A stretch of DNA of 64,000 nt, taken from assembly GCF_000009625.1 (NCBI RefSeq), contig NC_002678.2, forward strand, positions 930,001 to 994,000, in the 5' to 3' direction. Origin of the DNA: Mesorhizobium japonicum MAFF 303099 (GTDB taxonomy: Bacteria > Pseudomonadota > Alphaproteobacteria > Rhizobiales > Rhizobiaceae). How positions within the stretch are numbered: position 1 is the stretch's first letter; each line of letters begins with the position of its first letter. Below, piece after piece: positions 36,423-46,066 of the stretch. The position numbers were made by a program, and so were the translations under genes. The notes beneath the pieces are model-generated. The model worked only from the letters and a program-made list of their open reading frames with translations, did not search any database and had not been told where the DNA came from.

Positions 36423-38612
36423 ATGGGGTTTTTGAACTGGGAATTGCGCGGCCGGTCGGCGGCGAACGGTGTGGCGGCTTTGTTGGCGAGCGTGGCGGCG
36501 ATCGCCCTGTCCGCGCCATCGGCGCATGCCCAACAGGCAACGCAGCCGGCGGGCGAGCAGACAGATCAATCGAAGAAGGCTGACCAGGAAAAAGCCGCCA
36601 CCGCGGGCGCGACGCTGCTCGACAAGATTCTGGTCATCAGCCGCACCGGCGAAACGGCGATCGAATCACTGGCCTCGGCCAGCCATGTCGACCAAGAGCA
36701 ACTCGCCCACCGCATGGCGACGACGCCGAACGAGATGCTGCTGGGTGTGCCCGGTGTCGCGACACAGGCTGACGCCAGGCGCGTCAGCACCAGCATCAAC
36801 ATACGCGGCCTGCAGGATTTCGGCCGCGTCGCGGTTATCGTCGATGGCGCACGCCAGGATTTCCAGCGTTCAGACCATGGCACCCAGTCGACCTTCTATA
36901 TCGACCCCGAGCTCGTCAAATCCGTCGATGTGATCCGCGGTCCGGTCGCCAACACCTATGGTTCGGGCGCCATCGGCGGCGTCGTCTTCTTCGACACCAA
37001 GGACGCCGCCGACTTCCTCAAGCCGGAGGAAACATGGGGCGCTTCGGTGACCGGACGCTATGAGAGCAACGGCAAGGGCTGGACCACCAGCGCCACCGGC
37101 GCCTACCGTTTCAACGAGAACTGGGACGCGCTCGGCAACATCGTCTACCGCAACTACGACAACTACAAGGATGGCGGCGGCGACACCGTCAACGGCACCG
37201 GCTTCGACGTGCTGAGCGGTCTGCTCAAGACCAGCATACGGCCGACCGAGAACAGCGAGTTGAAGCTGGGCTGGGTCGGCTCAAGCGACGGCTGGGACGA
37301 AACCAGCGGCGGCATGCCGGTCAACGACGTCGACCTGAAGTCGAACACCTTCACCGCCCGTTACAACATCACGGATGAGGACAAGAGCTGGCTCGATCTC
37401 CACATCAACACCTCGTACAACAAGACCAATCTCGACCTGACCAGCCTTGTCCCGCAAAAGCGGTTTGATCCCATAACGGGTCTTCCCACTGTCCTGCCGG
37501 CGGGGTCGCAATCGACTTTCGACGTCGGCACCACGGGTATCGACATCTGGAACACGTCGCGCTTCGAAACAGGCGGGATCGCCCACGAATTGACCTATGG
37601 CGGCGACTGGGTCGGCGACGATGTGAAGACGGGCGGCACGGCCGGCGGCGACAGTTTTTACACGCCTTCGGGCAAGCGCAACGTCTCCGGCGCCTATGTC
37701 CAGGACAAGCTCACCTGGGACTGGCTCGAGGTCATCGCTGGGCTGCGCTACGACAATTACAGCCTGAAGGACAGCACCCGCGAGACCTCGGGCGACCGGC
37801 TGTCGCCGCGCATCACCGTCGGCGTCTCGCCGTTCGAGAGCGCCGGCCTTGCGGGTCTGCAATTCTACGGCACCTACGCCGAAGGCTATCGGTCGCCGTC
37901 GCTGACGGAAACGCTGATCAGCGGCAACCACCCGGCGGGCGTCACCTTCCCGTTCCTGCCCAATCCCAATCTGCGGCCCGAGACCGGCAAGACGACGGAA
38001 TTCGGCATCAACTACAGGCAGAACGACATCTTCGAACCCGGCGACGCGCTTCGCGTCAAGGCGGCCTACTTCCACAACAATGTCGACGATTATATCGATG
38101 GTGTGACCCTGTCGCCGTTCGCTCCGGGCAGCGGCTGCCCGTTCGGACCCGGCATTCCGATCTGCTTCCAGTATCAGAATTTCGCCCAGGCCAAGATCGA
38201 CGGCTTTGAGCTGGAAGGCGTCTACGACGCCGGATGGGGCTATGCCGGGCTTTCGGCTTCGATCACCAATGGCCACACCATTTCCTACAAGGGTGTGGAA
38301 GCCGATCTCGCCACCATCCCCTCTTCGCAAGTCACCGCCCAGCTCGGGCTGCGCTTCCTCGAGGACAAGCTGACCGTCGGTGGCGAGGTTCAGTACAATG
38401 GCAAACCAAAGGGCAATGCTGTGGCCGAGGACTATACGTTGGTCAATGCCTTCGCCAGCTATCAGGCGACCGACAATCTGAAGGTCGATTTCCGCGCCGA
38501 CAATCTGTTCGACGTCAAATACGCCAACCCGCTGAACGGCAGCACGACAGTCGCGGTCTATGAGCCGGGCATAACGCTGAAACTGGCGGCAACCATGCGG
38601 TTTGGAGGTTGA
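36423..38612 (+). CDS. hmuR: HmuR, TonB-dependent haem receptor
   Basis: 729 residues from ATG 36423, which has GGAGTTGGGG before it and begins the signal peptide (LLASVAAIALSAPSAHA); an in-frame ATG at 36369 is less likely. A TonB box-like stretch (DKILVISRTGE) precedes the plug domain, with NEMLLGVPGVATQADARR and IRGLQDFGRVAVIVDGARQD. The beta barrel ends in the usual aromatic-rich strand (LKLAATMRFGG). The receptor brings haem across the outer membrane and needs TonB energy. Confidence 0.92.
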   Translation: MGFLNWELRGRSAANGVAALLASVAAIALSAPSAHAQQATQPAGEQTDQSKKADQEKAATAGATLLDKILVISRTGETAIESLASASHVDQEQLAHRMATTPNEMLLGVPGVATQADARRVSTSINIRGLQDFGRVAVIVDGARQDFQRSDHGTQSTFYIDPELVKSVDVIRGPVANTYGSGAIGGVVFFDTKDAADFLKPEETWGASVTGRYESNGKGWTTSATGAYRFNENWDALGNIVYRNYDNYKDGGGDTVNGTGFDVLSGLLKTSIRPTENSELKLGWVGSSDGWDETSGGMPVNDVDLKSNTFTARYNITDEDKSWLDLHINTSYNKTNLDLTSLVPQKRFDPITGLPTVLPAGSQSTFDVGTTGIDIWNTSRFETGGIAHELTYGGDWVGDDVKTGGTAGGDSFYTPSGKRNVSGAYVQDKLTWDWLEVIAGLRYDNYSLKDSTRETSGDRLSPRITVGVSPFESAGLAGLQFYGTYAEGYRSPSLTETLISGNHPAGVTFPFLPNPNLRPETGKTTEFGINYRQNDIFEPGDALRVKAAYFHNNVDDYIDGVTLSPFAPGSGCPFGPGIPICFQYQNFAQAKIDGFELEGVYDAGWGYAGLSASITNGHTISYKGVEADLATIPSSQVTAQLGLRFLEDKLTVGGEVQYNGKPKGNAVAEDYTLVNAFASYQATDNLKVDFRADNLFDVKYANPLNGSTTVAVYEPGITLKLAATMRFGG

Positions 38613-38616
38613 TGGC

Positions 38617-39060
38617 ATGACGAGCTCGACGACATCCCTTCGTCTGCTGACCTCGACGCTGGCGATGTCGCTTGCGATGGTTCCGGCGCGGGGTGAAGGA
38701 TCCGCGCCGGCCCCCGCGCTGACCCTGGAGCTCAATGCCGCGCAGCCTTCCGACAAGGGCTGCCGGCTGACCTTCCTGATCAACAACAATCTCGGCGCCG
38801 ACCTCTCCAAGGCGGCGTTCGAGATCGCCCTGTTCAACGAGGCCGGCATCGTCGACCGGCTGACCGTGCTCGATTTCAAGGACCTGCCGGCAGGCAAGAC
38901 CAAGGTCACGCGCTTTGATCTCGCCGGCACCGACTGCACCAAGGTCAGCCGCGTGCTGATCAACAGCGCGACCGAGTGTGCCGGCAGCGGCGTCGAACCG
39001 GCCGCCTGCATGCGCAAGCTGAAGACTGACACCAAGACCGGCATCGTTTTCGGCGTCTGA
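38617..39060 (+). CDS. Small secreted protein of the haem locus (147 aa)
   Basis: Starts five bases after the hmuR stop, so the two are co-translated. A signal peptide runs to about AMVPARGEG. The mature part is a probable beta-sandwich (LTLELNAAQPSDKGCRLTFL, ADLSKAAFEIALFN, DFKDLPAGKTKVTRFDL) with four cysteines (KGC, TDC, TEC, AAC), likely two disulphides. A periplasmic role in haem uptake is inferred from position only; I know no experiment on it. Confidence 0.75.
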   Translation: MTSSTTSLRLLTSTLAMSLAMVPARGEGSAPAPALTLELNAAQPSDKGCRLTFLINNNLGADLSKAAFEIALFNEAGIVDRLTVLDFKDLPAGKTKVTRFDLAGTDCTKVSRVLINSATECAGSGVEPAACMRKLKTDTKTGIVFGV

Positions 39061-39200
39061 GACCAGCTTTGGGACTGCACCCTGCATTCACAGCAAATAC
39101 CGTAGCCTGGCCGCTGGCCAGCCACGGATCGCTGACGCCAGGGCCAAACGATCTTGATTTGACTTTTGCCTGCCGGCCGCTGCAATTTCCGGCCCGCGAG

Positions 39201-40190
39201 ATGCAGGAAATCAGTCCCCTCCCCAACGCCGGCAGCGAGCTGGCAATAGCGCCGGCCGAGCCGCTTGCAGTCGCGCGGCCAGCGGCCCGATGGCCCATTG
39301 CCATTGTCGTCTCCGGCCTGCTTCACGCCGCTGTGGCGGCATTCTTTCTGATCTCGCCCGCCGGCACATTCGATTTCCGGAATGCGGAGCAACCGGAAGG
39401 CAGCGATCGCGCAGGCGACAAGGTGGCCGGCAGCGCTCTGGACAAGGACCCGGCGGCGATCAATGTCACGCTGGAGTCGAAACCGCAGCCGACCAAACCG
39501 GAGCCGGCGGTCAGACCGGTGCCACCGGCAAAGCCCTCGCAGCCTGAGCGGGAAGCCGTGAAGCAAACTCGAGACCCCATCCAGGAAGCAGCCAAGCCGC
39601 TGCCCAAGCCTTTACCGGAAGCTGTCAAACAGCCACCGGTCACACCGGACATACTGGTGGCGGCGACCCCTCGCCCTGATGACCGGAGTTTGGCCGCCAG
39701 GACCGAAACACCGGCACAGTCGAGCGTCCAGGCCGAGAGCGCTGAGATACCTGTCGCCGTTCCGGACCAACCGCCGATCCCCAGCGCCAGGCCAACTCCG
39801 GCCGCCGCCCCTGCAAAAGCAGCGGACGAGAAGCGCGGCACGGCAGACGGCCAGGATCGGCTGGCGCAGGCAGCCAGCAAAGGCAAAAGGCAGAACGAGG
39901 CGGGCTCCGCCGCTTAACCCAGCTACCGAAGCGACGTCATCAGCAAACTTGGCCGCGTGTATCGAGCAGTACCGCCTTCGTTGCAAGCGACCGCGCGCAG
40001 CAACACCGTTGTCACCTTCGTCATCGGCAGGCAGGGCAACATCGATGAGCTGCGTGTCGTCGAAAGCTCGGGCTCGGCAACTTTCGACCAGATCGTGCTT
40101 GGTTTCGTTCGCAAGGCGGCCCCTTTCCCTCCGATCCCGCCAAAGGTTGGCAACAGTCTGGAATTCACCGGCGCGATCGGTCCGTTCTGA
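39201..40190 (+). pseudogene. tonB: tonB-like gene split by an in-frame stop codon
   Basis: From ATG 39201 the product has a TonB-type membrane anchor with the SxxxH motif (IVVSGLLHAAVAAFFLIS) and then a long proline-rich periplasmic linker (KPEPAVRPVPPAKPSQPERE). At 39915-39917 a TAA stops the frame. The same frame then continues unbroken with PSYRSDVISKLGRVYRAVPP, and later VVTFVIGRQGNIDELRVVES and APFPPIPPKV, the TonB C-terminal domain, to 40190. A single substitution would restore one protein of about 329 residues. A GTG at 39957 could allow separate translation of the C-terminal domain. An open extension upstream to 39069 is possible. Confidence 0.8.
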
Positions 40191-40250
40191 GAGCCGACGC
40201 TTCGCCGCATCCTTCAATCGCAGCAGTCCACCAATTCAGAAAGGAACCCC

Positions 40251-40565
40251 ATGTGCATCGCCATGAACCGCTTCAAGGTGCAGAACGGCTCGGAAGCCGA
40301 TTTCGAGGCCGTGTGGAAGAACCGCGATTCCAGCCTTGCCGAGATGAAGGGTTTTCGGGAATTCCATCTGCTGCGTGGCCCGGTCAATGAGACCGAGGGC
40401 TGCACACTGTTTGCCTCGCACACGGTGTGGGCGAGCCAGGACGATTTCGTCGCCTGGACCAAGTCGGAGAATTTCCGCGCCGCGCACAGGAATGTCGGCA
40501 CGACGAAGGTCCACTATCTCGGCCACCCACAATTCGAGGGCTTTTCGGTCGTCGAGGGCGCCTGA
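40251..40565 (+). CDS. IsdG/HmuQ-like haem-degrading monooxygenase
   Basis: 104 residues of the antibiotic-biosynthesis-monooxygenase (dimeric ferredoxin-like) fold. The start MCIAMNRFKVQNG carries the conserved Asn; W and H follow in TVWASQDDFVAWTKSENFRAAH (split here as W-x-S and AAH). This NWH set is the haem-degrading signature of IsdG-type enzymes. HmuQ and HmuD of Bradyrhizobium belong to this family and sit in haem loci. It probably opens the porphyrin ring to release iron in the cytosol. Confidence 0.82.
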   Translation: MCIAMNRFKVQNGSEADFEAVWKNRDSSLAEMKGFREFHLLRGPVNETEGCTLFASHTVWASQDDFVAWTKSENFRAAHRNVGTTKVHYLGHPQFEGFSVVEGA

Positions 40566-40577
40566 GAATAGGCTGAA

Positions 40578-43500
40578 CTAGGCCGCGGCAAGCAGGCTGG
40601 CATTGCCGCCCGCGGCCGTGGTGTCGACACAGACCGCGCGCTCATGCGCATAGGCGGCCGGATTGAGCACCTCGCTGACCAGCGGCACGATCGGGCCGGT
40701 CCTGTCGGCGATCACCTGGCGCACGATGCGCGCGGCCTCCGGCGTACCCGAGAAAGCGACGACATCGACGCGCAGCGCGCGCGCCTCGACCGGATCGGGG
40801 CGGCCATCTATCGCCGCGAGCGGCAAGCCCTTGCCGGTCAGCGCCGACAAGGCGGCCGGCGCCCCAGGGGCCACGGCCAGCACTGCATTGCCGGCGGCGA
40901 GCGCCTGGATGGTCTGGGCGAGCAGCGTCTCGGCATCCGGCCCCAGGCACAACACCCGCCCGCGCGGCGACAGCGACAGCGTATTGGCCTCGCCGGTCGG
41001 GCCGGGCAGGTCGACCTGGCCGAAATCGATTGCAGCGGCAGCGCCGATGGCGGCAGCGCCCTTGCCGCGCAGATGCTTCCTCAGGATGGCGATCCGGTCC
41101 GGGCGCGTCGACCAGCCGCCGAGGGCCGGATCGGGCAGATTGTCGGCCAGTTCGGTCGCCGTCACCTTGTGGCCCTCGCCAACCTCTGTGCCGGCTTCCG
41201 GCCCCTTGCGGAAGCGGCGCAGATAATGCGGGCCGCCAGCCTTCGGCCCGGTGCCGGAAAGCCCCTCGCCGCCAAAGGGCTGGGAACCGACCACGGCGCC
41301 GATCTGGTTGCGGTTGACGTAGATGTTGCCAGCATGGATGCCGTCGACGAAATGCTGGACGCGACCTTCGATGCGGGTGTGCAGGCCGAAGGTCAGGCCA
41401 TAGCCCTTGCGGTTGATGGCAGCGATGACAGCATCGATCTCATCGGCGTCGAAGCTGGCGACGTGCAGCACCGGCCCGAACACTTCGCGCTCCATCTCCT
41501 CGATGCCCTTGACCCGGAAGACATGCGGCGCGACGAAGCGCCCGTCCTTCGGCGCCTCGAGCTTGGCGATCAGCCGCCCCTCGAGACCTTTCCTGGTGCA
41601 ATAGTCACGGATAGAGGCCTGCGCCTCATCATCGATGACCGGACCGACATCAGTCGAAATCCGCCAGGGATCCCCGATGTTGAGCGCCTCCATGGCGCCC
41701 TTCAGCATGTCCAGCATCTTCTTCTCGACGTCCTTCTGCACGTAGAGCACGCGCAGCGCCGAGCAGCGCTGGCCGGCACTCTGGAAGGCAGAGGCCAGTA
41801 TATCGCGCACCGCCTGCTCGGGCAGCGCGGTGGAATCGACGATCATGGCGTTCAAACCACCGGTCTCGGCGATCAGCATGGCGTCGGGTGCCGCGGTCTC
41901 GGCCAGCTGTTTCTCGATCAGCTTGGCGACTTCGGTCGAGCCGGTGAAGCAGACGCCGGCAATGCGTGGGTCGGCGGTCAGCGGTCCGCCGACCGATGGG
42001 CCGTCGCCGGGCAGCAGTTGGATGATGTCTTCCGGCACGCCGGCCTCGCGCAGCAACTCGACGGCGCGGAAGGCAATCAGCGGTGTCTGTTCGGCCGGCT
42101 TGGCGATGACCGAATTGCCGGTAACGAGTGCTGCCGCGATCTGGCCGGTGAAGATCGCCAACGGGAAATTCCACGGCGAAATACAGACGATCGCGCCGCG
42201 CGCCTGCGTGCCCGTCTCGGCGTTTGCCGCCTCGGCGGCGTAGTAGCGCAGGAAGTCGACGGCCTCGCGCACTTCCGCCACACCATCGGCCAGCGATTTG
42301 CCGGCCTCGCGGGTGGCGAGCGCGAAGAACTCGACCGCATTGGCTTCATAGAGATCGGCGGCGCGGTTGAGGATGGCGGCGCGTTCGCCAACGGGACGCT
42401 TCGCCCAGGCCGGCTGCGCCTCCACCGCGATGCGCACGGCGATCGCGACCTGCTTGGCGGCGGCCTCGTGAACCGTCCCGACCACTTCATCGGGCTTGGC
42501 CGGATTGACGACCGGGTGCGGCTTGCCATAGCCGGCGGCCCGCGTGATCGGCTTGGCATGCCAGCGGTCCGGCCCGGCGAACGCCGCCCTGGCCTTGTCG
42601 ATGGCCGCCAGCGTCACCGTGTCGGTGATGTCGAAACCTCTGGAATTGCGGCGGCCTGCGCCAAAAATCTGCGACGGCCTGGCAATCGCCGGATTGGCGG
42701 CAGGGCCTTGGCTTTCGACCGTTTCGAGCGGATCGCGCGCGATGTCTTCCGGCTCGACATCCTCGTCGGTCAGTTGGTGCACGAAGGAGGAGTTGGCGCC
42801 GTTCTCGAGCAGCCGGCGGACCAGATAGGCCAGCAGGTCCGAATGCGCGCCGACTGGCGCATAGATGCGGCAGCGCGTGCCTTCGGCCTGGCGCACCGTC
42901 TCGTGCAACGCCTCGCCCATGCCATGCAGGCGCTGGAATTCGAAGGAATCGCGGTTCGTGGCCATCGACAGGATGGCCGCGACGGTGTGGGCGTTGTGGG
43001 TGGCGAATTGCGGATAGATGCGGTCGGTCATGCCAAGCAGTTTCTTCGCGCAAGCCATGTAGGAAACGTCGGTGTTGGCCTTGCGGGTGAAGACGGGATA
43101 GCCGGCAAGTCCGAGCGTCTGCGCCCGCTTGATCTCGGTGTCCCAATAGGCGCCCTTGACCAGCCGCACCATGATGGTGCGGTCGTATTTCCTGGCCAGA
43201 GCATAGAGCCAGTCGATGACGAAGGCCGCGCGCGGCCCATACGCTTGCACGACCACGCCAAAGCCGTTCCAGCCGGCGAGTTCCGGCTCGGCCAGCACGC
43301 GCTCGATGACGTCGAGCGACAGATCCAAGCGATCGGCCTCCTCGGCGTCGATGTTGAGACCCATGCGCGAATGTCTGGCCGCAAGCGCCAGCGACAGCAG
43401 CCGCTCGGCCATGACAGGCAGCATCTCTTCCTTCTGCGCCACTTCGTAGCGCGGATGCAGCGCCGAAAGCTTGACCGAGATGCCGTGGTTTTGCCTGATG

Positions 43501-44186
43501 TCGGGACCATTGGAGCCGGCATCGAGCGACGAAATCGCGTCGGCATAGGCCTTGTGGTAGCGCAGTGCATCGGCCTCGGTGCGGGCCGCCTCGCCCAGCA
43601 TGTCGAAGGAATAGAGGTAGCCCTTCTGTGTCATCGGCCGGCCGCGCTTGACGGCTTCTGCAATGGTGCGGCCGAGCACGAACTGTTCGCCCATCTCGCG
43701 CATGGCGGCGGCCACCGCCTTGCGGATGACCGGCTCGCCCAGCCTGCGCACCATGGAGCGCAACGTGCCTTCGATACCGCCCTCGCCCTCGTCCAGCACG
43801 CGGCCGGTCAGCATCAGCGCCCAGGTCGAGGCGTTGACGAAGATCGAGCTCGAACCACCCGAATGCGCCGACCAGTCATGCGGCGCGATCTTGTCGGCGA
43901 TGAGATCGTCCATCGTCTCGGTGTCGGGCACGCGCAGCAGCGCCTCGGCCAGGCACATCAGCGCCACGCCCTCCTTGGTGGAAAGGCCGTAGGCCGAGAG
44001 GAAAACCTCCATCAGCCGGGGATCGGACGAGCCGCGCACCGCCCGCACCAGATCGGCGGCTCGCGCCGAGATCGCGTCGCGATCCGCAGCCGAAAGCCCT
44101 GTCGCCTCGGCCAATCGTTTCACGGCCTCATCTTCGTCGGGCAGATAGTTGGCGCGGATCTGCTGGCGGATGGTGTCGAGCGGCAT
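40578..44186 (-). CDS. putA: PutA, bifunctional proline dehydrogenase/P5C dehydrogenase
   Basis: 1202 residues from ATG 44186. The N-terminal arm is followed by the FAD proline-dehydrogenase barrel (RLVKGAYWDTEIKRAQ), then the P5C dehydrogenase domain (ISPWNFPLAIFTGQIAAALV, ETGGLNAMIVDSTALPEQ, and the catalytic Cys in SAGQRCSALRVL). A C-terminal ALDH-like extra domain follows, as in long type B PutA. There is no obvious DNA-binding ribbon-helix-helix at the N-terminus, so regulation is left to the divergent Lrp-type gene. A 1481-codon antisense frame across it is a shadow. Confidence 0.95.
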   Translation of the reverse strand: MPLDTIRQQIRANYLPDEDEAVKRLAEATGLSAADRDAISARAADLVRAVRGSSDPRLMEVFLSAYGLSTKEGVALMCLAEALLRVPDTETMDDLIADKIAPHDWSAHSGGSSSIFVNASTWALMLTGRVLDEGEGGIEGTLRSMVRRLGEPVIRKAVAAAMREMGEQFVLGRTIAEAVKRGRPMTQKGYLYSFDMLGEAARTEADALRYHKAYADAISSLDAGSNGPDIRQNHGISVKLSALHPRYEVAQKEEMLPVMAERLLSLALAARHSRMGLNIDAEEADRLDLSLDVIERVLAEPELAGWNGFGVVVQAYGPRAAFVIDWLYALARKYDRTIMVRLVKGAYWDTEIKRAQTLGLAGYPVFTRKANTDVSYMACAKKLLGMTDRIYPQFATHNAHTVAAILSMATNRDSFEFQRLHGMGEALHETVRQAEGTRCRIYAPVGAHSDLLAYLVRRLLENGANSSFVHQLTDEDVEPEDIARDPLETVESQGPAANPAIARPSQIFGAGRRNSRGFDITDTVTLAAIDKARAAFAGPDRWHAKPITRAAGYGKPHPVVNPAKPDEVVGTVHEAAAKQVAIAVRIAVEAQPAWAKRPVGERAAILNRAADLYEANAVEFFALATREAGKSLADGVAEVREAVDFLRYYAAEAANAETGTQARGAIVCISPWNFPLAIFTGQIAAALVTGNSVIAKPAEQTPLIAFRAVELLREAGVPEDIIQLLPGDGPSVGGPLTADPRIAGVCFTGSTEVAKLIEKQLAETAAPDAMLIAETGGLNAMIVDSTALPEQAVRDILASAFQSAGQRCSALRVLYVQKDVEKKMLDMLKGAMEALNIGDPWRISTDVGPVIDDEAQASIRDYCTRKGLEGRLIAKLEAPKDGRFVAPHVFRVKGIEEMEREVFGPVLHVASFDADEIDAVIAAINRKGYGLTFGLHTRIEGRVQHFVDGIHAGNIYVNRNQIGAVVGSQPFGGEGLSGTGPKAGGPHYLRRFRKGPEAGTEVGEGHKVTATELADNLPDPALGGWSTRPDRIAILRKHLRGKGAAAIGAAAAIDFGQVDLPGPTGEANTLSLSPRGRVLCLGPDAETLLAQTIQALAAGNAVLAVAPGAPAALSALTGKGLPLAAIDGRPDPVEARALRVDVVAFSGTPEAARIVRQVIADRTGPIVPLVSEVLNPAAYAHERAVCVDTTAAGGNASLLAAA

Positions 44187-44295
44187 GGCGGGTCCCGTGG
44201 AGCGAGCGTCAGGGAGCGGGCCGGCGGTCACCGGACCGAATGGCGCAAGCTAGCACAGGCGCGGATTTCAGTCGGTCCAAAGAAATCGACAAGAC

Positions 44296-44309
44296 AGATC
44301 GATCGATCT
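44296..44309. promoter_or_regulatory. Palindrome between putA and putR
   Basis: AGATCGATCGATCT is a perfect 14-bp palindrome in the centre of the 154-bp divergent region. It is flanked by GTCCAAA (44275-44281) and TTTGGAC (44333-44339), an outer inverted repeat. Lrp/AsnC proteins bind such spaced sites. Confidence 0.4.
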
Positions 44310-44340
44310 ATCGTTATGTCAACCCCTCTGAGTTTGGACT

Positions 44341-44802
44341 GTGATTTTGACAACAGAAGACCAATTGGACCGCATCGACCGCAACATCCTGTCGGCGCTG
44401 GCCAGCAATGGCCGGCTTTCCATGTCGGAACTCGCGGCCAGGGTCGGCCTCTCCAAGACGCCGGTGCAGGCGCGCGTCAAGCGGCTGGAAAAGGACGGCT
44501 ATATCAGGGGCTACCAGGCGATCATCGACCGCGAGCGCATGGGCGAAGGCCATGTCGCCTTCGTCCAGGTGAAATTGTCCGACACGCGTTCCGCCGCGCT
44601 CGACGCTTTCAACCGGTCTGTGCAGGCCGTGCCGGAGATCGAGCAGTGCCACATGATGGCGTCAAGCTTCGATTACCTGCTGAAGGTCCGCACCCGGGAC
44701 ATCGCCGCCTACCGCCGGGTGTTGGGCGAGCGCATCTCGGCGCTGCCGCACGTCGCCCAGACCTCGACCTTCGTGGCGATGGAGACGGTGAAGGATCGCT
44801 GA
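44341..44802 (+). CDS. putR: Lrp/AsnC-family regulator, probable PutR
   Basis: 153 residues starting at GTG. AsnC-type helix-turn-helix (LDRIDRNILSALASNGRLSM and ELAARVGLSKTPVQARVKRL), then a RAM ligand-binding domain (HVAFVQVKLSDTRSAALDAF). It is divergent from putA, the classic position of PutR, the proline-responsive activator of putA in rhizobia and Agrobacterium. Confidence 0.88.
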   Translation: MILTTEDQLDRIDRNILSALASNGRLSMSELAARVGLSKTPVQARVKRLEKDGYIRGYQAIIDRERMGEGHVAFVQVKLSDTRSAALDAFNRSVQAVPEIEQCHMMASSFDYLLKVRTRDIAAYRRVLGERISALPHVAQTSTFVAMETVKDR

Positions 44803-44849
44803 CCATGATCCCGAAAAGTGGATGCCGGTTTTCGGACAAGATCATGGTC
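44801..44849. repeat. Palindromic repeat (CCGAAAA type), copy A
   Basis: GACCATGATC + CCGAAAA pairs with TTTTCGG + GATCATGGTC around a GTGGATGCCGG loop. It starts inside the putR stop codon and lies between putR and the convergent peroxidase gene, so it may act as a two-way terminator. The same architecture with a different outer stem occurs at 57134. Confidence 0.8.
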
Positions 44850-44859
44850 AAACAAGAGC

Positions 44860-46059
44860 CTACTCCGTCAGCGTCCTCAAAAATGCCACCAGCGCTGCGC
44901 GCTCGCGGTCCGACAGCTGCAGCGGGTGAATCTCGGTTGTCCCCTCCACACTGGGCGCGGCCTTGGCATAGTGCGCCACCACTTCGTCGAGCGATGAAAA
45001 CTGCCCGGCATGCATGTAGGGTGGCCGGGTGGCCGCGCCGCGCAGTGACGGCGTCTTGTAGGCGCGAACGAGTTGTGGCGCATCCTTGACCATGAAGCGC
45101 AGCTCGCCGCAGGCGCTGGCATCGCCATCGCGATAGGCACCGAAGCAGTTGAACGGGTCGGCTTCGACTTGTGCGACCGCATCGACGCGCCCGCGATCCG
45201 GCGGCAGGTCGGCGACGGGCGGCACGCCGGTGTTGTGAAAACTATTGTCGGTGAAGCGCGGACCATTGTGGCAGGTCACGCAGTTGGCCTTGCCGATGAA
45301 CAGTTTCAGCCCGAGGATTTCTTCCCGCGTGAAGACGGCATCGCCCTTCGGCTCGGCGCCGGTGGCAAGGTCGAGCGCAAAGCGATCGAAGCGCGTCTGC
45401 GCTGGTTCGATCGAGCGTTCGAAGGCCGCGATCGCCTTGCCGATATTGGCGTAAACGCGGTTGATGGCGTCGCGCTGCGGATCGCTCATCGCGTTCCAGG
45501 CAGCCCTTTCGGCATCGTTTCCGAGCGGACTGGCATTCAACGGAATGCCGGCAAAATCGGGCAGCGGCCCGAAAATGCGCTCATAGCGCTCGCCGAAGCG
45601 CGTCTTGATGTAGTGCGCGTAGGCAGTACGGTTTCCCGCCTGTTCCAGCGGGTTTTCCAGCGGCGTCAGCGCTTGTGCCCACAGGCTGTCGCGGCGGCCG
45701 TCCCAGAAGAACCAGGGATCGCGCGCCACACCGGCCAGCGGCATGGTGCGCCGGTTGGTGCGGCCTACGCCCACGGCTTGCGGCAGGTCGTCCTGGAACT
45801 GGCGGTCGATCTTGTGGCAGGTCGAGCACGACACCGTGCCATCCCGGCTCATCCCAAGATCGAAGAACAGCGTCGAGCCAAGCGCCGCGGCAGCCGGCAC
45901 GTCGGCGATGCGATTGGTGGTGTCGGGCTTCAGCGACGGCAGCGTGTTCAACGCCAGCGAGGCGATGGTCTTCTTCTCCGCGTCGGAAAAATCCGGCTTG
46001 CCGCAGCCCACGAGGATGACGGCGACCATCAGCGCCAGAAGGCAAAAAAGGCGCTTCAT
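44860..46059 (-). CDS. Di-haem cytochrome c peroxidase/MauG-family lipoprotein
   Basis: 399 residues. A lipoprotein signal peptide is seen (VAVILVGC, with the lipobox cysteine at about residue 19). Two haem c motifs are present, CSTCH and CVTCH, typical of the bacterial di-haem peroxidase family; the C-terminal THAGQ-like ligand region reads PPYMHAGQFSSLDEVVAHYA. A periplasmic, membrane-anchored peroxidase or MauG-like oxidase is expected. It follows a FixH-like gene by 7 bp. Confidence 0.9.
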   Translation of the reverse strand: MKRLFCLLALMVAVILVGCGKPDFSDAEKKTIASLALNTLPSLKPDTTNRIADVPAAAALGSTLFFDLGMSRDGTVSCSTCHKIDRQFQDDLPQAVGVGRTNRRTMPLAGVARDPWFFWDGRRDSLWAQALTPLENPLEQAGNRTAYAHYIKTRFGERYERIFGPLPDFAGIPLNASPLGNDAERAAWNAMSDPQRDAINRVYANIGKAIAAFERSIEPAQTRFDRFALDLATGAEPKGDAVFTREEILGLKLFIGKANCVTCHNGPRFTDNSFHNTGVPPVADLPPDRGRVDAVAQVEADPFNCFGAYRDGDASACGELRFMVKDAPQLVRAYKTPSLRGAATRPPYMHAGQFSSLDEVVAHYAKAAPSVEGTTEIHPLQLSDRERAALVAFLRTLTE

Positions 46060-46066
46060 CGATCGC

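Noticed and set aside
40644..45089. A 1481-codon open frame on the plus strand opposite putA and beyond
   Set aside because: It is the antisense shadow of a very GC-rich gene; its product is low-complexity and Arg/Gly/Asp-rich with no domain, while putA on the other strand has every family motif.
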